Shown: positions 17,856 to 28,980 of the stretch, in pieces
Numbering within the stretch: position 1 is the stretch's first letter
How the letters are laid out: each line of letters opens with the position of its first letter
DNA from: Methanohalophilus levihalophilus
GTDB taxonomy: Archaea; Halobacteriota; Methanosarcinia; Methanosarcinales; Methanosarcinaceae
Length of the DNA stretch: 64,000 bases
Direction of reading: 5' to 3'
Assembly (NCBI RefSeq): GCF_017874375.1
Contig: NZ_JAGGLK010000001.1
Span: forward strand, 124,001 to 188,000
Translations under genes and position numbers: made by a program
The notes under the pieces: model-generated
Seen by the model: only the letters and a program-made list of their open reading frames with translations
Told to the model about the DNA's origin: nothing
Database searches by the model: none

Positions 17856-18869
17856 ATGTCAGATACACACAGGCCAAGACGTGGTTCACTGGCTTTTAGC
17901 CCAAGAAAGAAGGCAAAAAGTCACATTCCAAGATTTAGGTCATGGCCAGAATCAAATGCTGAACCCAAATTGCAAGGGTTTGCAGGCTATAAGGTGGGTA
18001 TGACCCATGTGGTCATGGTAGATGATACCAAGAACAGCCTTACCGAAGGAGCTGAGATTTCTGTTCCAGTCACTATACTTGAAACTCCGGCAATCGGGGT
18101 TGCAGCTATCAGGGCTTACAAGGATTCTTCCTATGGTGAAAAATCCGTGGGTGAAGCATGGGCAACAGACTTAGATGCAGATATTCAGAAAACAATTAAG
18201 ACTCCCGTTAATTATGATTCCGAGAAAGCAATCGAAAAACTTGCTTCACTTGTTGAATCAGGAGATGTCTCAGATGTACGTGTAATTACTTACACACTTC
18301 CATCCTCTCTTACCGGTGTTCCAAAGAAGAACGCAGATATCATGGAAACCGGAATTAGTGGCAAGGATGTTGCAGCCAAATTTGAGTATGCAAAATCAAT
18401 ACTTGGTTCTAAAGTAAACATCAACGACGTCTTTAATGGTGGACACATGGTTGATGTGGCTGCAATCACAATCGGTCACGGAACCCAGGGTCCTGTTAAG
18501 AGATGGGGTATCCAGTTGCAGAAGCACAAACATTCCCGTCAGGGAAGTTTGAGGCAGGTAGGGACCCTTGGTCCATGGCATCCTGCTCACGTAAGCTGGA
18601 GAGTTCCATTGATGGGTCAGATGGGTTATCACCAGAGAACTGAATATAACAAACGCATTTTGAAGATCTCTTCTGATGCTGATGAAATCAATCCTGACGG
18701 CGGGTTTGTAAACTACGGACTTGTTCGTGGAGACTATGTATTGATTAAAGGTAGCGTTCCGGGACCCTCCAAGAGGTTAGTAAGACTCAGGGAGCCTACA
18801 AGGTCAAAAGTATCTGGAATTGGAGAGCCTCAGGTTCTGCATATCAGCACACAGTCCAGGCAGGGGTGA
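17856..18869 (+). CDS. rpl3p: Large-subunit ribosomal protein uL3
   Basis: A 337-residue archaeal L3 beginning [16 protein letters not shown], the archaeal/eukaryal form. Its central extension reaches towards the peptidyl-transferase centre ([19 protein letters not shown]). Start fixed by aaggaga ahead of ATG 17856. First gene of the superoperon, five bases before uL4. Confidence 0.97.
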   Translation: MSDTHRPRRGSLAFSPRKKAKSHIPRFRSWPESNAEPKLQGFAGYKVGMTHVVMVDDTKNSLTEGAEISVPVTILETPAIGVAAIRAYKDSSYGEKSVGEAWATDLDADIQKTIKTPVNYDSEKAIEKLASLVESGDVSDVRVITYTLPSSLTGVPKKNADIMETGISGKDVAAKFEYAKSILGSKVNINDVFNGGHMVDVAAITIGHGTQGPVKRWGIQLQKHKHSRQGSLRQVGTLGPWHPAHVSWRVPLMGQMGYHQRTEYNKRILKISSDADEINPDGGFVNYGLVRGDYVLIKGSVPGPSKRLVRLREPTRSKVSGIGEPQVLHISTQSRQG

Positions 18870-18874
18870 ATTGA

Positions 18875-19636
18875 ATGGTTACAGCAAATATTATCGATCT
18901 TTCCGGTAATTCCAAAGGTGAGGTCACATTGCCTGCAGTTTTCGAAGAAACATACAGGCCTGACATAATTAAGAAAGTTGTTCTTTCATATCAGGCAAAC
19001 AGGTACCAGCCATACGGTCCAAAAATGTATGCAGGTATGGAAACTTCTGCAAGGTCCTGGGGTTCAGGAAGAGGTGTTGCCCAGATTCCACGTCTCGCAA
19101 ACGGAAGTCGCGCAGCAAGGGTTCCACAGGCAATAGGCGGAAGGCGTGCCCATCCTCCAAAACCGGAAACTGACCGCACTGAAAAGATCAACAAAAAAGA
19201 GAAAAAGATGGCTATAAGGTCTGCTATTGCAGCAACCATCAATGAAGAGCTGGTTAAAGCCCGCGGACACAAATTCACAGGGGCGTTACCTCTTGTTGCA
19301 GATGATGCACTTGAGGCTGTTGAGAAAACCCGTGATGTCGTAAGTTTCCTGAAAGCAGCAGGTCTTTATGATGATGTTATCCGTGCAAAAGAAGGTCGTA
19401 CAATCAGGGCCGGTAGGGGTAAACTCAGGGGCAGGAAGTACAAAGGCCGCAAGAGTATTCTTATTGTAGCGGGTTCCAAGAGTTCCATTCAGAAGGCTGC
19501 TAATAACCTTCCGGGTGTTGATGTGACAACTGTTGACTTCCTGAACGCCGAATTGCTGGCACCGGGAACTCATGCAGGCAGGCTCACCATCTGGACTGAA
19601 TCAGCACTATCCAATCTGGAGGGTATGTTCGTATGA
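18875..19636 (+). CDS. rpl4p: Large-subunit ribosomal protein uL4
   Basis: A 253-residue protein. Its extended basic loop ([16 protein letters not shown]) lines the peptide exit tunnel, and the C-terminal globular part ends [17 protein letters not shown] 18875 has GGTGA upstream. Its TGA overlaps the uL23 start (ATGA), indicating translational coupling. Confidence 0.97.
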   Translation: MVTANIIDLSGNSKGEVTLPAVFEETYRPDIIKKVVLSYQANRYQPYGPKMYAGMETSARSWGSGRGVAQIPRLANGSRAARVPQAIGGRRAHPPKPETDRTEKINKKEKKMAIRSAIAATINEELVKARGHKFTGALPLVADDALEAVEKTRDVVSFLKAAGLYDDVIRAKEGRTIRAGRGKLRGRKYKGRKSILIVAGSKSSIQKAANNLPGVDVTTVDFLNAELLAPGTHAGRLTIWTESALSNLEGMFV

Positions 19637-19881
19637 GCGTTATTGAATACCCGTTCATCACAGAAAAAGCTATGATGCACATGGAAGACAACAAATTACA
19701 GTTTGTTGTTGACACCAGATCCAACAAGGATCAAATCAAAGAAGAAGTCACAAAGATGTATGGTTTCAAGGTAACCGATGTTTGTACCATGACAACTATG
19801 AAAGGCAAGAAGAAAGCCCTTGTGACTTTTGAAGAACCAGATGCAGCACATGAAATTGCAACCAGAATTGGTTTAATGTGA
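19633..19881 (+). CDS. rpl23p: Large-subunit ribosomal protein uL23
   Basis: An 82-residue archaeal-length L23, beginning [15 protein letters not shown], with the VNTMK-type motif replaced by [16 protein letters not shown]. It sits at the tunnel exit, where SRP and SecY dock. Coupled to uL4 by a four-base overlap. Confidence 0.97.
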   Translation: MSVIEYPFITEKAMMHMEDNKLQFVVDTRSNKDQIKEEVTKMYGFKVTDVCTMTTMKGKKKALVTFEEPDAAHEIATRIGLM

Positions 19882-19892
19882 GGTGAATACTA

Positions 19893-20606
19893 ATGGCAAA
19901 AAGAATTATTTCACAGAACAGAGGCCGGGGTTCACCAACCTACAGAGCTCCCTCACACAGGTTCAAAGCTGCTCTGCGACATCCTGTTAAAATAAATGAA
20001 GGTACTGTTTCAGCAACAGTCGTAGACGTTGAGCATGATCCTGCAAGGTCTGCACCAATTGTAAAAGTTTCCTTTGAAGATGGCAGTGAGAAATTGATTC
20101 TCGCACCAGAAGGTATTGCAATTGGCGATGTAATCGAATGCGGCGCAGAAGCTGAAATCAAACCAGGGAATGTCCTTCCACTCTTCAGGATTCCTGAAGG
20201 TGTACCAATTTGTAATATCGAGTCAAAGCCTAATGATGGCGGATGCTTTGCCAGAGCTTCCGGCGCTTATGCAACTCTTGTAGGGCACGAGAAGACTCGT
20301 ACATCAATACAGATGCCATCCGGTGAACTGAAATGGTTCAACCCTAAATGCAGAGCTACAATAGGTATTGTGGCAGGTGGCGGTCGTGTAGAGAAGCCTT
20401 TCCTTAAAGCCGGTAAAAAATACCACAAGCTTAAGACAAGGGCAGCAAAGTATCCGAGAGTTTCAGGTATTGCCATGAACGTTATTGACCACCCATTTGG
20501 TGGAGGTAACAGGAAACATCCGGGTAAACCCACGACTGTAAGCAGGAATGCTCCACCTGGACGTAAGGTTGGACAGATTGCAGCAAGGAGAACCGGAAAG
20601 CGTTAA
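19893..20606 (+). CDS. rpl2p: Large-subunit ribosomal protein uL2
   Basis: A 237-residue L2, needed for subunit joining and peptidyl-transferase structure. It shows the N-terminal [15 protein letters not shown] and the conserved C-terminal [15 protein letters not shown] with its essential His region. GGTGA precedes the ATG. Confidence 0.97.
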   Translation: MAKRIISQNRGRGSPTYRAPSHRFKAALRHPVKINEGTVSATVVDVEHDPARSAPIVKVSFEDGSEKLILAPEGIAIGDVIECGAEAEIKPGNVLPLFRIPEGVPICNIESKPNDGGCFARASGAYATLVGHEKTRTSIQMPSGELKWFNPKCRATIGIVAGGGRVEKPFLKAGKKYHKLKTRAAKYPRVSGIAMNVIDHPFGGGNRKHPGKPTTVSRNAPPGRKVGQIAARRTGKR

Positions 20607-20622
20607 TCAAGAGGTGTATATC

Positions 20623-21036
20623 ATGGCAAAGAAATCATCATCAAGGTTACCAAAGAGGAAAGGCGAGTATCTCTTCAGGGGTAAAACCATCGAACAGCTC
20701 AAGGAGCTTTCCATAGAAGAGTTCGCCGAACTTTTGCCTGCAAGGCAGCGTCGTTCGATCAAACGTGGTCTTACTGACGGTCAGAAGCTGGTCCTGCAAA
20801 AACTCAGGGACGGCAAGGAAAGTGTACGTACCCATAACAGGACAATGATTATTTTCCCTGAAATGGTAGGTAAACAAATCGAAGTATACACTGGAAAAGA
20901 ATTTGTGAAGGTCGAAATTCAGCCTGAAATGGTCGGCCACAGGTTCGGTGAATTCGCTCCAACCCGCAGCCGTGTATCCCACGGAAGTGCCGGTGTAGGT
21001 GCAACTCGTTCCAGTAAATTTGTGCCATTGAAGTAA
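20623..21036 (+). CDS. rps19p: Small-subunit ribosomal protein uS19
   Basis: A 137-residue protein of the 30S head. Archaeal N-terminal extension ([16 protein letters not shown]), then the S19 core with [15 protein letters not shown] and [14 protein letters not shown] 20623 follows GAGGTG; the open frame extends upstream only into the end of uL2. Confidence 0.97.
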   Translation: MAKKSSSRLPKRKGEYLFRGKTIEQLKELSIEEFAELLPARQRRSIKRGLTDGQKLVLQKLRDGKESVRTHNRTMIIFPEMVGKQIEVYTGKEFVKVEIQPEMVGHRFGEFAPTRSRVSHGSAGVGATRSSKFVPLK

Positions 21037-21046
21037 GGTGATGTAA

Positions 21047-21502
21047 ATGGCAAGAATAAAATACAGTACTGAACTCGAACCTGAAACCAGCTCCAAGTCA
21101 ATGGGCTCCGAGTTGCACATTTCTCCTAAGAAATCAAGGGAACTCTGCAAGGCCCTCAAAGGAATGCGTTCAACAGTTGCAAGAAAGTATCTGGAAGACG
21201 TCATTGAAATGAAGAGAGCTGTTCCATTCAGGAAACACAACGACAGCCTCGGACACAAGAAGGGTCCAATGGCAGCAGGTCGTTATCCGGTGAAAGTGGC
21301 ACAGGAAATGCTCAAACTGCTGACAAACGCAGAGAGCAACGCTGAGTACAAAGGGCTTGAACCTGCACGCATGCACATCGCACACATTTCAGCAAAGAGA
21401 GGTCGTGTGATTCATGGAATGCGTCCAAGAGCTCGTGGTAGAGCTAGCCCAAAGAACACCGAGACTGTGAATATTGAAATGATTCTTAGCGAGGTGCGCT
21501 AA
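21047..21502 (+). CDS. rpl22p: Large-subunit ribosomal protein uL22
   Basis: A 151-residue L22 whose long beta hairpin reaches the exit tunnel. Archaeal features: [16 protein letters not shown] and the C-terminal [24 protein letters not shown] ahead of the start. Confidence 0.97.
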   Translation: MARIKYSTELEPETSSKSMGSELHISPKKSRELCKALKGMRSTVARKYLEDVIEMKRAVPFRKHNDSLGHKKGPMAAGRYPVKVAQEMLKLLTNAESNAEYKGLEPARMHIAHISAKRGRVIHGMRPRARGRASPKNTETVNIEMILSEVR

Positions 21503-21503
21503 A

Positions 21504-22475
21504 ATGGCTGTTGAGAAGAAATTCGTTAAAGAAGGATATGTTAAAGCTTCACTTGACGAATATTTCGCAAAACAACTTAATCGTGCAGGCTATGGTGGAA
21601 TGGAATTAAACCGTACACCAATGGGTACACAGATTGTTGTGTATTCCGAAAAGCCCGGAATGGTTATTGGTAAGGCTGGAAAAGTTATCCGTAAACTTAC
21701 CCGTGATATCGACAGGATATATGAACTGGACAACCCGCAGATTGATGCACAGGAAGTTCGCAGGCCTGAACTTAATGCCCAGATGATGGCTACAAGGCTT
21801 GCTTCCTCCATTGAGCGTGGATGGTATTTCCGAAAAGCAGGTCACAATGCAATGCGCGCAATTATGAATTCCGGTGCATTGGGATGTGAAATTATTATTT
21901 CCGGAAAACTGACCGGTGCAAGGTCAAGGGTAGAAAAGATGGTTGATGGTTACATCAAACATGCCGGTAAACCTGTTGATGATATTGTAGATGAAGGCTT
22001 TGCAGTCGCTGTCAAGAAACTTGGTACTCTTGGCTGCAAAGTAAGGATTATTCCTCCTGGGGCAGTCCTTCCCGATGCTTATGACATGGTGAAGGTAGAA
22101 CCAGAGGCAGAAGCACCTTCAGAGGTTGCAGAAGCTCCTGAAACCCAGGGTGTTGAAGATCTTGTAGAAGCTGAGGCAACAGGAGAAGTTGCAGAAGCCG
22201 AAGATGTTGAATCTACTGAGAAAGCTACAGAAGAGCCCGCAACTCCAGCTGTGGATGCTGAAGCGGCTGAAGCCCCAGAAGCGGAAGTTAAACCTGAGGA
22301 AACTGTTGCAGAAAAAGCTGAAGAAACAGCTACTGAAGCAGGAACACTTGAGGAAGCTGCAACTGAAGAGGCTTTGTCCGATGAACAGCGCAGGGAAGTT
22401 GATGGTGTCTGGCAGCACAAGCATGAAGAGCACAACTACTGGCATCCAATAGCCCGTGTTCACAAGGAGGCATAA
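21504..22475 (+). CDS. rps3p: Small-subunit ribosomal protein uS3 with long acidic C-terminal extension
   Basis: A 323-residue protein. The S3 core (KH domain [18 protein letters not shown] and C-terminal domain to [12 protein letters not shown]) fills about 195 residues and shapes the mRNA entry site. A tail of about 95 residues follows, made almost only of Glu, Ala, Val, Pro and Thr. The protein ends with a Trp/His-rich cap ([17 protein letters not shown]) that looks conserved rather than random. The tail raises length well above the roughly 220-residue norm. An acidic tail on a ribosomal protein would suit raised internal salt, which is inference. Confidence 0.96.
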   Translation: MAVEKKFVKEGYVKASLDEYFAKQLNRAGYGGMELNRTPMGTQIVVYSEKPGMVIGKAGKVIRKLTRDIDRIYELDNPQIDAQEVRRPELNAQMMATRLASSIERGWYFRKAGHNAMRAIMNSGALGCEIIISGKLTGARSRVEKMVDGYIKHAGKPVDDIVDEGFAVAVKKLGTLGCKVRIIPPGAVLPDAYDMVKVEPEAEAPSEVAEAPETQGVEDLVEAEATGEVAEAEDVESTEKATEEPATPAVDAEAAEAPEAEVKPEETVAEKAEETATEAGTLEEAATEEALSDEQRREVDGVWQHKHEEHNYWHPIARVHKEA

Positions 22476-22477
22476 AA

Positions 22478-22681
22478 ATGGCCATTCTTAAAACAAAAGA
22501 AGTCAGGAACATGTCCCCAAATGAACGCATGGATGAAGTAGAAAAGCTCAGGACTGAGCTTATTCGTGAAAATGCACTGGCATCCGCTGGCGGAGCACCG
22601 GATAATCCGGGACGTATCCGGGAGCTTAAGAGAACCATTGCACGGATCAAGACAATCCAGAAAGAAATGAAGGAGATCTGA
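22478..22681 (+). CDS. rpl29p: Large-subunit ribosomal protein uL29
   Basis: A 67-residue two-helix protein at the tunnel exit. [20 protein letters not shown] and [17 protein letters not shown] are typical. Ggaggc precedes the ATG. One base separates it from the next start. Confidence 0.95.
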   Translation: MAILKTKEVRNMSPNERMDEVEKLRTELIRENALASAGGAPDNPGRIRELKRTIARIKTIQKEMKEI

Positions 22682-22682
22682 A

Positions 22683-22988
22683 TTGGCGCTCACACCGTGG
22701 AACCTGATCTATAATGAGCTCATCGGGCTTGAAGTAGAAGTGACAGATTCCACGAATAAATGCGTCATCGGAATACGCGGCAAAGTGGTTGATGAAACAA
22801 GAAACATGTTGGTGCTGGAAACCCATACTACGTTTGAAAAAATGGTTCCAAAATCCGGCAGTACGTTTGTGTTTCATTTACTGGATCCTTCAAAGGGCAA
22901 CGTTACATATGTGGAGGTTAATGGCAACCTCCTTATCTCACAACCCGAGAACAGGACGAAGAACATCAGGAAATCACGCATGAGGTAA
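22683..22988 (+). CDS. rnp1: RNase P protein subunit Rpp29 (component 1)
   Basis: A 101-residue archaeal Rpp29/Pop4 homologue, binding RNase P RNA with Rpp21 for 5' tRNA maturation. Sm-like core with [21 protein letters not shown] and GSTFVFHL. It starts at TTG 22683, placed directly after AAGGAGATC in the end of uL29. Location inside the S10 operon is standard in archaea. Confidence 0.94.
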   Translation: MALTPWNLIYNELIGLEVEVTDSTNKCVIGIRGKVVDETRNMLVLETHTTFEKMVPKSGSTFVFHLLDPSKGNVTYVEVNGNLLISQPENRTKNIRKSRMR

Positions 22989-22993
22989 TAATC

Positions 22994-23323
22994 ATGGTAA
23001 AAGATATCGGATTGGATGTTCCGACACCGTCTGAGGAATGCGACGACGTAAACTGTCCATTCCATGGCGAACTTCCGGTAAGAGGACAGATCCTCACCGG
23101 CACAGTCGTCAGTAACAAGATGGACAAGACGGTGGTTATCCAACAGAAATATGAGAAATTCATCAATAAATACCAGCGATATGAAAAGCGACAATCCAAG
23201 ATTCATGCCCACAATCCACCTTGCATCAATGCAAAGGTAGGCGATGTGGTCACGATAGCAGAATGTCGTCCGTTGAGTAAGACCAAATCATTTGTGGTCA
23301 TTAACGCGGAGGGTCAGGCATGA
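22994..23323 (+). CDS. rps17p: Small-subunit ribosomal protein uS17
   Basis: A 109-residue OB-fold protein. The archaeal N-terminal segment ([16 protein letters not shown]) precedes the S17 core [16 protein letters not shown] and [15 protein letters not shown]. The TGA overlaps the uL14 start. Confidence 0.96.
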   Translation: MVKDIGLDVPTPSEECDDVNCPFHGELPVRGQILTGTVVSNKMDKTVVIQQKYEKFINKYQRYEKRQSKIHAHNPPCINAKVGDVVTIAECRPLSKTKSFVVINAEGQA

Positions 23324-23718
23324 AAGGAATCAGGTCGACCATTCCACGTGCACTGAACGCCGGTGCAAAGATAGAATGTGTAGATAATACAGGTGCACGT
23401 ACAGTAGAGATTATCTCTGTCAAAAAGTACAGAGGTGTCAAGAACAGGCAGCCACGGGCTGGCATTGGTGACATGTGTGTTGTATCCGTAAAGAAAGGAA
23501 CTCCTGAAATGAGGAAGCAGATTCTTCATGCCGTAATTGTCAGGCAGAAGAAAGAATTCCGCAGGCCGGATGGTCTCAGGGTTTCATTCGAGGACAACGC
23601 AGTAGTTCTTACCGACACAGACGGGATACCAAAAGGTACTGACATTAAAGGTCCGATTGCCCGTGAAGTGGCAGAGCGCTATCCAAAGATAGGCACCACT
23701 GCATCCATAATCGTGTGA
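23320..23718 (+). CDS. rpl14p: Large-subunit ribosomal protein uL14
   Basis: A 132-residue protein at the subunit interface. [17 protein letters not shown] and the C-terminal [12 protein letters not shown] are diagnostic. Coupled to uS17 by overlap; GAGGGT upstream. Confidence 0.97.
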   Translation: MKGIRSTIPRALNAGAKIECVDNTGARTVEIISVKKYRGVKNRQPRAGIGDMCVVSVKKGTPEMRKQILHAVIVRQKKEFRRPDGLRVSFEDNAVVLTDTDGIPKGTDIKGPIAREVAERYPKIGTTASIIV

Positions 23719-23729
23719 GGTGTGTAAAA

Positions 23730-24083
23730 ATGGTTTCAAAACAGCCACGAAAACAGCGTAAGGCACGCTACAACGCACCTCTGCATGTGAAGCAGAAATA
23801 CGTGTCTGCTCCACTTTCCAAAGATCTGCGTTCAAAATACGGTCGCAGTGCAAGGGTTGCAGTAGGTGACAAGGTAATTGTTACAAGAGGAGATCACGCA
23901 GGTACAAAGGGAGAGGTAGAAGTTGTTTCTCTCAAGAACGGTACCATTGTCGTGGAAGGTATATATGTTACAAAAGCTGATGGAACCGAAGTTCCAAGGC
24001 CGATATATCCATCCAATGTGACTATCACAGACCTTAATCTGGACGATAAGCAGAGAGCAGCAAGATTATCAAAGAGCAGGTGA
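23730..24083 (+). CDS. rpl24p: Large-subunit ribosomal protein uL24
   Basis: A 117-residue assembly-initiator protein. N-terminal [17 protein letters not shown] and the KOW motif [23 protein letters not shown] 23730 follows GAGGTG. A GTG at 23715 would add five residues inside that site and is rejected. Confidence 0.96.
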   Translation: MVSKQPRKQRKARYNAPLHVKQKYVSAPLSKDLRSKYGRSARVAVGDKVIVTRGDHAGTKGEVEVVSLKNGTIVVEGIYVTKADGTEVPRPIYPSNVTITDLNLDDKQRAARLSKSR

Positions 24084-24090
24084 TTTCGGA

Positions 24091-24798
24091 ATGGGTAAAC
24101 ATCAGAAAAGAATATCTGTTCCACGCAGCTGGCAGATTTCCAAGAAATCCAACAAATGGATCACGGCTACAAGACCAGGTCCCCACAACAAGGACCAGAG
24201 TGTTCCTCTGGCAGTCTTGCTTAGGGATATGCTGGGAATAGTTAACAACCGTGCAGAAGCAAAGAGAGTTCTCTCAGAAGGAAAAGTACTGGTCGATGGG
24301 ATTGTCCGCAAGGATCTCAGATTCCCAATTGGCTTAATGGATATTATTACCATTCCTGAAAACAATGTCTCCTACCGTGTCCTTTTCGACAACAAAGGTA
24401 GGCTTATACTGAAACAGCTTGATGGTATTGAAAACACCAAGCTTTGCAGGATTAACAATAAGACGTATGTAAAGGGCGGCAAAATCCAGCTTAACCTCAA
24501 TGATGGAAGTAATATCCTTGGTTCAAATGATTACAAGACCAAGGATTCCATTGTGCTTTCACTTCCTGACAGGGAAGTCGTTAAACACATTGAGTACAAG
24601 GAAGGTAGCCTCGCAATGATTGTTGGCGGAGGTCACACCGGTGAGCTTGGTACTATCAGTGCCATCAACCCGGTACGCAGTTCCAGAAGCAACAAAGTTT
24701 CAATTTCAGGAGACTCTGATTTCGATACAATCGAAGATTACGTGTTTGTTGTCGGAGAGACAGAACCGGAGATTAATCTCGGCGGTGATGTTGTATGA
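24091..24798 (+). CDS. rps4e: Small-subunit ribosomal protein eS4
   Basis: A 235-residue archaeal/eukaryal protein without a bacterial counterpart. S4-like RNA-binding segment ([18 protein letters not shown]) and a C-terminal KOW region ([15 protein letters not shown]). GGTGATT precedes ATG 24091; its end overlaps the uL5 start. Confidence 0.96.
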   Translation: MGKHQKRISVPRSWQISKKSNKWITATRPGPHNKDQSVPLAVLLRDMLGIVNNRAEAKRVLSEGKVLVDGIVRKDLRFPIGLMDIITIPENNVSYRVLFDNKGRLILKQLDGIENTKLCRINNKTYVKGGKIQLNLNDGSNILGSNDYKTKDSIVLSLPDREVVKHIEYKEGSLAMIVGGGHTGELGTISAINPVRSSRSNKVSISGDSDFDTIEDYVFVVGETEPEINLGGDVV

Positions 24799-25304
24799 GT
24801 AATCCGATGAGAAACCCTAAAGTCGAGAAAATCGTTGTTCATATGGGTGTTGGTGAAAGCGGTCAGAGGCTTGTTGATGCTGAGACCATTCTCAGTGACA
24901 TAACAAAGCAGACTGTTATCAGATCCTATGCAAAACGTACTCTTCCGGCATTTAACATCAAGAAGAACGAGCCCATAGGCTGTAAGGTAACTCTTCGTGG
25001 AAACTCTGCTGAAGATTTCCTGAAAACTTCCCTTGGAATTGTCGAAAACAGGTTAAGCGAAGGGCAGTTTGACAACAACGGAAATGTTTCTTTTGGTATT
25101 GAGGAACACACAGATTTCCCAGGAATGAGGTATGATCCTAATATTGGGATATTCGGAATGGACATCAGTGTAATTGTCAATCGTCCCGGATACCGTATTA
25201 ATAAGAGAAGGGTTGTAAAACGCAAGATCCCAACTTCTCACAGGATCACAAAAGAGGACACCATATCCTTCTTCCAGGATAAATACGCTGTGGAGGTTGA
25301 ATAA
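24795..25304 (+). CDS. rpl5p: Large-subunit ribosomal protein uL5
   Basis: A 169-residue 5S rRNA-binding protein. [18 protein letters not shown] and the C-terminal [14 protein letters not shown] are present. Translationally coupled at both ends: ATGA overlap with eS4, and TAATG with uS14. Confidence 0.97.
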   Translation: MSNPMRNPKVEKIVVHMGVGESGQRLVDAETILSDITKQTVIRSYAKRTLPAFNIKKNEPIGCKVTLRGNSAEDFLKTSLGIVENRLSEGQFDNNGNVSFGIEEHTDFPGMRYDPNIGIFGMDISVIVNRPGYRINKRRVVKRKIPTSHRITKEDTISFFQDKYAVEVE

Positions 25305-25456
25305 TGGTACAAACCAAGAAAAGTTTCGGACGCGGAGCAAACGAATGTAAACGTTGTGGCCGCAAGCAGGGTTTGATACGCAAATATGGTATCTATCTCT
25401 GCAGGCACTGCTTCAGGGAAATCGCCCACGATATGGGCTTTGAAAAGTATACATGA
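25304..25456 (+). CDS. rps14p: Small-subunit ribosomal protein uS14 (zinc-binding type)
   Basis: A 50-residue protein. Two CxxC knuckles (CKRC and CRHC) form the zinc site of the short archaeal S14; the N-terminal FGRGANE and C-terminal DMGFEKYT are typical. ATG 25304 overlaps the uL5 stop by one base, with ggagg upstream. Confidence 0.97.
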   Translation: MVQTKKSFGRGANECKRCGRKQGLIRKYGIYLCRHCFREIAHDMGFEKYT

Positions 25457-25467
25457 GGTGAATGATT

Positions 25468-25860
25468 ATGGTACTGCTCGACCCACTTGCGGATGCGTTA
25501 TCAGTTATCAAGAATGCTGAGGCTGTTGGGAAACCGTCCTGCACATTGAAACCCGCATCCAACCTTATTGGAAATGTACTGAAGGTCATGAAGGATGGAG
25601 GATACATTGGTGAGTTCGAATTCGAGGATGATGGAAAAGCTGGCATATACCGTGTAAATCTGATAGGACAGATTAACAAATGCGGTGCTATCAAACCCCG
25701 TTATTCAGTAGGAGCTAAAGATTTCGAGAGATGGGAAAAACAGTTCCTTCCCGCAAAGAATTTCGGCACACTGATCCTGACAACACCTCAGGGTGTAATG
25801 TCCCAGTACGAAGCACGTGAAAAGAACGTTGGCGGCCAATTGCTTTCATTCGTCTACTGA
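25468..25860 (+). CDS. rps8p: Small-subunit ribosomal protein uS8
   Basis: A 130-residue protein that binds helix 21 of 16S r[20 protein letters not shown] opens it and [10 protein letters not shown] closes it. ATG 25468 lies seven bases after GAGGTG; ATG 25462 is too close to that site. 130 residues is the archaeal norm. Confidence 0.97.
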   Translation: MVLLDPLADALSVIKNAEAVGKPSCTLKPASNLIGNVLKVMKDGGYIGEFEFEDDGKAGIYRVNLIGQINKCGAIKPRYSVGAKDFERWEKQFLPAKNFGTLILTTPQGVMSQYEAREKNVGGQLLSFVY

Positions 25861-25874
25861 GGAGGAAAGTTACT

Positions 25875-26405
25875 ATGGCTAAAGAGATGAAAAAGGTCAT
25901 CCCAATTCCTGAAGGGGTAAATATTTCCTACGAAAAGAGGTTATTTACCGCAACAGGCGGGAAAGGAACCAATTCAAAGAGTTTGTGGTATCCTGGGATT
26001 ACAATAACCGTAAGCGATTCAGAAGTAGTCGTTGATTCCGCTTCTACTCGCAAGCAGCAGAAAGCAATGGTTGGGACAATTTCATCCCACATCGCTAATC
26101 TGATGAAAGGAGTAGCTGATGGATATGAATATCGCCTTAAAGTGGTCTACGCTCACTTCCCTATGCAACTGAAAGTTGAAGGCGATAAACTGATGATCAG
26201 CAATTTCCTCGGGGAAAAGAACCCGAGATCTGCCAAAATCATCGGGGATACCAAGGTAAAAACATCTTCCGACGAAGTTGTGGTTACCGGTATCAACAAA
26301 GAAGATGTTGGACAGACCGCTTCTAACATTGAACAGGTTACAAGGATTAAAAGATTTGATCCCCGTGTTTTCCAGGATGGAGTCTATATAGTTGAGAAGA
26401 GTTGA
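25875..26405 (+). CDS. rpl6p: Large-subunit ribosomal protein uL6
   Basis: A 176-residue protein of the factor-binding side of the 50S subunit, with the two tandem L6 folds ([37 protein letters not shown]). Gaggagg upstream. Confidence 0.97.
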   Translation: MAKEMKKVIPIPEGVNISYEKRLFTATGGKGTNSKSLWYPGITITVSDSEVVVDSASTRKQQKAMVGTISSHIANLMKGVADGYEYRLKVVYAHFPMQLKVEGDKLMISNFLGEKNPRSAKIIGDTKVKTSSDEVVVTGINKEDVGQTASNIEQVTRIKRFDPRVFQDGVYIVEKS

Positions 26406-26420
26406 ATGTAGGTGATCTGA

Positions 26421-26852
26421 ATGGGAAATAATAACACAGGTTCTTCCGGAAGCAGGACTTTTACCGATGACAAGCAGAAAAAGCTTTTCAAGGTAAGGAA
26501 AGTCCAGAAAGGCAGTAAGCCTACTTTCAGAAGGGCAAACCATCATAAATTCCAGCGTCTGGATTCAAATTGGAGACGTCCCCGTGGTTTACAGGGTAAA
26601 CAGCGCCGCCACTATAAAGCAAAAGGTGCAATTGCTCAGGTTGGCTATGGAAGCCCTAAAGCTGTAAAGGCACTCCACCCATCCGGGTATGCTGAAGTCC
26701 TTGTAAACAACCTGAACGATGTTGATTCAGTAGATGCTGAAGTTGAAGCTATCCGTATTGCTGCAAAAGTAGGCGGACGCAAGAAAGCTCTCATTGAATC
26801 AAAAGCTGCAGAACTTGGGATTAAGATCCTGAATCCTTCAAGGAGTGAGTAA
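26421..26852 (+). CDS. rpl32e: Large-subunit ribosomal protein eL32
   Basis: A 143-residue archaeal/eukaryal protein. A Ser/Gly-rich start is followed by the basic core [20 protein letters not shown] and [23 protein letters not shown] ahead of the ATG. Confidence 0.96.
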   Translation: MGNNNTGSSGSRTFTDDKQKKLFKVRKVQKGSKPTFRRANHHKFQRLDSNWRRPRGLQGKQRRHYKAKGAIAQVGYGSPKAVKALHPSGYAEVLVNNLNDVDSVDAEVEAIRIAAKVGGRKKALIESKAAELGIKILNPSRSE

Positions 26853-26854
26853 TT

Positions 26855-27301
26855 ATGTCAAATCTCGCCAACCAGAAGAAACTTGCATCCAAGATCCTGG
26901 GTTGTGGAATGAACAGGGTCTGGCTTGACCCGGACGCTGCAGAGGATATTGCAGGGGCAATTACCCGTGCTGATATTCGTGATCTCATAGAAGCAGGTCA
27001 GATCAAAGCTGCTCCTGTTCGCGGTGTAAGCAGGGGTCGTGCAAGGGTAAGGGATGCCAAACGCAAGTATGGACATCGTAAAGGACACGGTTCCAGAAAA
27101 GGACGTAAAGGCGCCAGGAATCCACGTAAAGAGCAGTGGATGAAGAAAATCCGTGCTCTTCGCAGGAGACTTAAAGAAATGCGCGATGAAGGTGAACTTG
27201 ACAGGTCTACCTATTGTCTGGTATACCGCAAGGCAAAAGGCGGAGAATACAGAAGTGTTGCCCACCTTGAAGCACACCTTGCAATCGAGAAAGAGGAATG
27301 A
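26855..27301 (+). CDS. rpl19e: Large-subunit ribosomal protein eL19
   Basis: A 148-residue protein. [19 protein letters not shown] at the start and the very basic central linker [19 protein letters not shown] are diagnostic. It contributes to intersubunit bridges. Confidence 0.97.
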   Translation: MSNLANQKKLASKILGCGMNRVWLDPDAAEDIAGAITRADIRDLIEAGQIKAAPVRGVSRGRARVRDAKRKYGHRKGHGSRKGRKGARNPRKEQWMKKIRALRRRLKEMRDEGELDRSTYCLVYRKAKGGEYRSVAHLEAHLAIEKEE

Positions 27302-27347
27302 TGGCGCAGAGCTATCGATTAAATTATAATAATCTGGAGGATTCATA

Positions 27348-27869
27348 ATGGCAACAGGACCCAGATATAAAGTACCTTTCCGCAGGCGAAGGGAGGGAAG
27401 GACTGATTATCATCAGCGCCTCAGGCTGCTCATTTCAAGGGAGAACCGTCTGGTAGTACGCAGGAGTGCGAAACACATTCGCATACAACTTGTGGTACCA
27501 AAACCAGAAGGTGATTCTACCCTTGTTTCAGCAATCTCAACAGAATTAAAGAAATACGGATATGAGGGATCTACAGGAAACACTTCCGCTGCATATCTTA
27601 CCGGTCTTCTTTTCGGAAAGAAGGCTCTCAATGAAGGATATGAAAGCGGTGTTCTTGACATGGGACTCTATTCCCCGTCACCCGGATGTCGTATCTACGC
27701 AGCTCTCATGGGCGCAGTGGATGCAGGTCTGGATATACCCCATAATCCATCCGTATTCCCTGATGAAGAAAGGATACGTGGAGAACACGTAGCAGAGCAC
27801 ATGGACATGGCGGAATTCCCGGAAATGTTCGATGCTTCAAAAGAGAAAATCCTTTCGGATTTCAACTAA
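27348..27869 (+). CDS. rpl18p: Large-subunit ribosomal protein uL18
   Basis: A 173-residue protein that binds 5S rRNA together with uL5. [20 protein letters not shown] opens the archaeal form, and [19 protein letters not shown] marks the C-terminal part. ggaggatt before ATG. Confidence 0.97.
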   Translation: MATGPRYKVPFRRRREGRTDYHQRLRLLISRENRLVVRRSAKHIRIQLVVPKPEGDSTLVSAISTELKKYGYEGSTGNTSAAYLTGLLFGKKALNEGYESGVLDMGLYSPSPGCRIYAALMGAVDAGLDIPHNPSVFPDEERIRGEHVAEHMDMAEFPEMFDASKEKILSDFN

Positions 27870-27878
27870 GGTGATTAT

Positions 27879-28511
27879 ATGGCATATCAATATGAAGAAG
27901 AATGGGTTCCCAAGACAAGACTTGGTGTACTTGTTTCAGAGGGCCAGATTACTTCAATGGATGAAGCTATTGATTCCGGTCTTCCAATCAGGGAATCAAA
28001 GATTGTGGACATTCTCTTGCCGGAGCTTGAAGATGAGGTTCTTGACATTAACATGGTACAGAGGATGACTGACTCTGGACGCCGTGTTAAATTCAGGGCT
28101 ACTGTCATTGTCGGTAACGGCGATGGGTATGTAGGTCTTGGACAGGCCAAGGACGTACAGGTCGGTCCGGCTATCAGAAAAGCTATCGATAATGCAAAGA
28201 TTAACATTACCAGAGTACGCCGCGGTTGCGGTTCCTGGGAATGCGGTTGTGGACTGCCTCACACTGTTCCTTCTGAAGTCAGAGGGAAAGCAGGCAGTGT
28301 TACAGTCGAACTGAAACCTGCTCCACGTGGACTTGGCCTTGCTGCCGGTGACACAGCACGTAAAGTGCTTGAAAAAGCAGGAATCAAGGATGTCTGGACC
28401 AGAACCGAAGGGCAGACAAGGACTACCCTTAACTTTGCTAAGGCAACTTACAATGCACTCGTGAATACCGGTACAGTCCGTATTCCACAGACCTGTGTTG
28501 AGGAGGCCTGA
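27879..28511 (+). CDS. rps5p: Small-subunit ribosomal protein uS5
   Basis: A 210-residue protein at the mRNA entry channel. The dsRNA-binding part reads [19 protein letters not shown], followed by the archaeal Cys-containing [13 protein letters not shown] and the S5 C-domain. GGTGAT precedes the ATG. Confidence 0.97.
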   Translation: MAYQYEEEWVPKTRLGVLVSEGQITSMDEAIDSGLPIRESKIVDILLPELEDEVLDINMVQRMTDSGRRVKFRATVIVGNGDGYVGLGQAKDVQVGPAIRKAIDNAKINITRVRRGCGSWECGCGLPHTVPSEVRGKAGSVTVELKPAPRGLGLAAGDTARKVLEKAGIKDVWTRTEGQTRTTLNFAKATYNALVNTGTVRIPQTCVEEA

Positions 28512-28513
28512 AA

Positions 28514-28975
28514 ATGTACGCAGTTGTTCGGGTACGTGGTAGCATTAACGTAAGGGGTTCAATTGCTGACACCCTTTCCATGCTTCGCCTTCACAGGATA
28601 AACCACTGTGTGATTCTGGAAGATAACCCCCATAACAAGGGTATGATCCAGAAAGCAAAGGATTTCATTGCATATGGCGAAATTGATGCTGAAAACCTTG
28701 CACAGATGCTCACAAACCGTGGAAGGCTCGAAGGCGGTGACCGTCTTACTGAGGCATATGTAGCTGAGAACACAGACTTTGACTCGATTGCTGCTTTTTC
28801 AGAAGCAGTCATTGAGGGTAAAGCCAGTCTGAAAGACATACCCGGTCTCAAACCGGTTTTCAGGTTACACCCTCCAAGAAAAGGGCACGATGGTATCAAG
28901 AGAACCTTCCAGCAGGGTGGTATTCTTGGAAACCACGGTGAAGAAATCACTGTGCTCCTTAACAAAATGAGGTGA
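28514..28975 (+). CDS. rpl30p: Large-subunit ribosomal protein uL30
   Basis: A 153-residue archaeal-length L30. [17 protein letters not shown] and [15 protein letters not shown] form the core; the C-terminal extension [17 protein letters not shown] is archaeal. Gaggagg upstream. Confidence 0.97.
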   Translation: MYAVVRVRGSINVRGSIADTLSMLRLHRINHCVILEDNPHNKGMIQKAKDFIAYGEIDAENLAQMLTNRGRLEGGDRLTEAYVAENTDFDSIAAFSEAVIEGKASLKDIPGLKPVFRLHPPRKGHDGIKRTFQQGGILGNHGEEITVLLNKMR

Positions 28976-28980
28976 AGTGT

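Noticed and set aside
17585-17899. 104-codon open frame over the uL3 leader
   Set aside because: TTG start, no ribosome-binding site, out-of-frame overlap with uL3 and no recognisable family. Treated as structured leader instead, though not fully excluded.
22079-22463. Ser/Ala-rich and Cys/Phe-rich frames on the minus strand of uS3
   Set aside because: They are antisense readings of the repetitive Glu/Ala codons of the uS3 tail.
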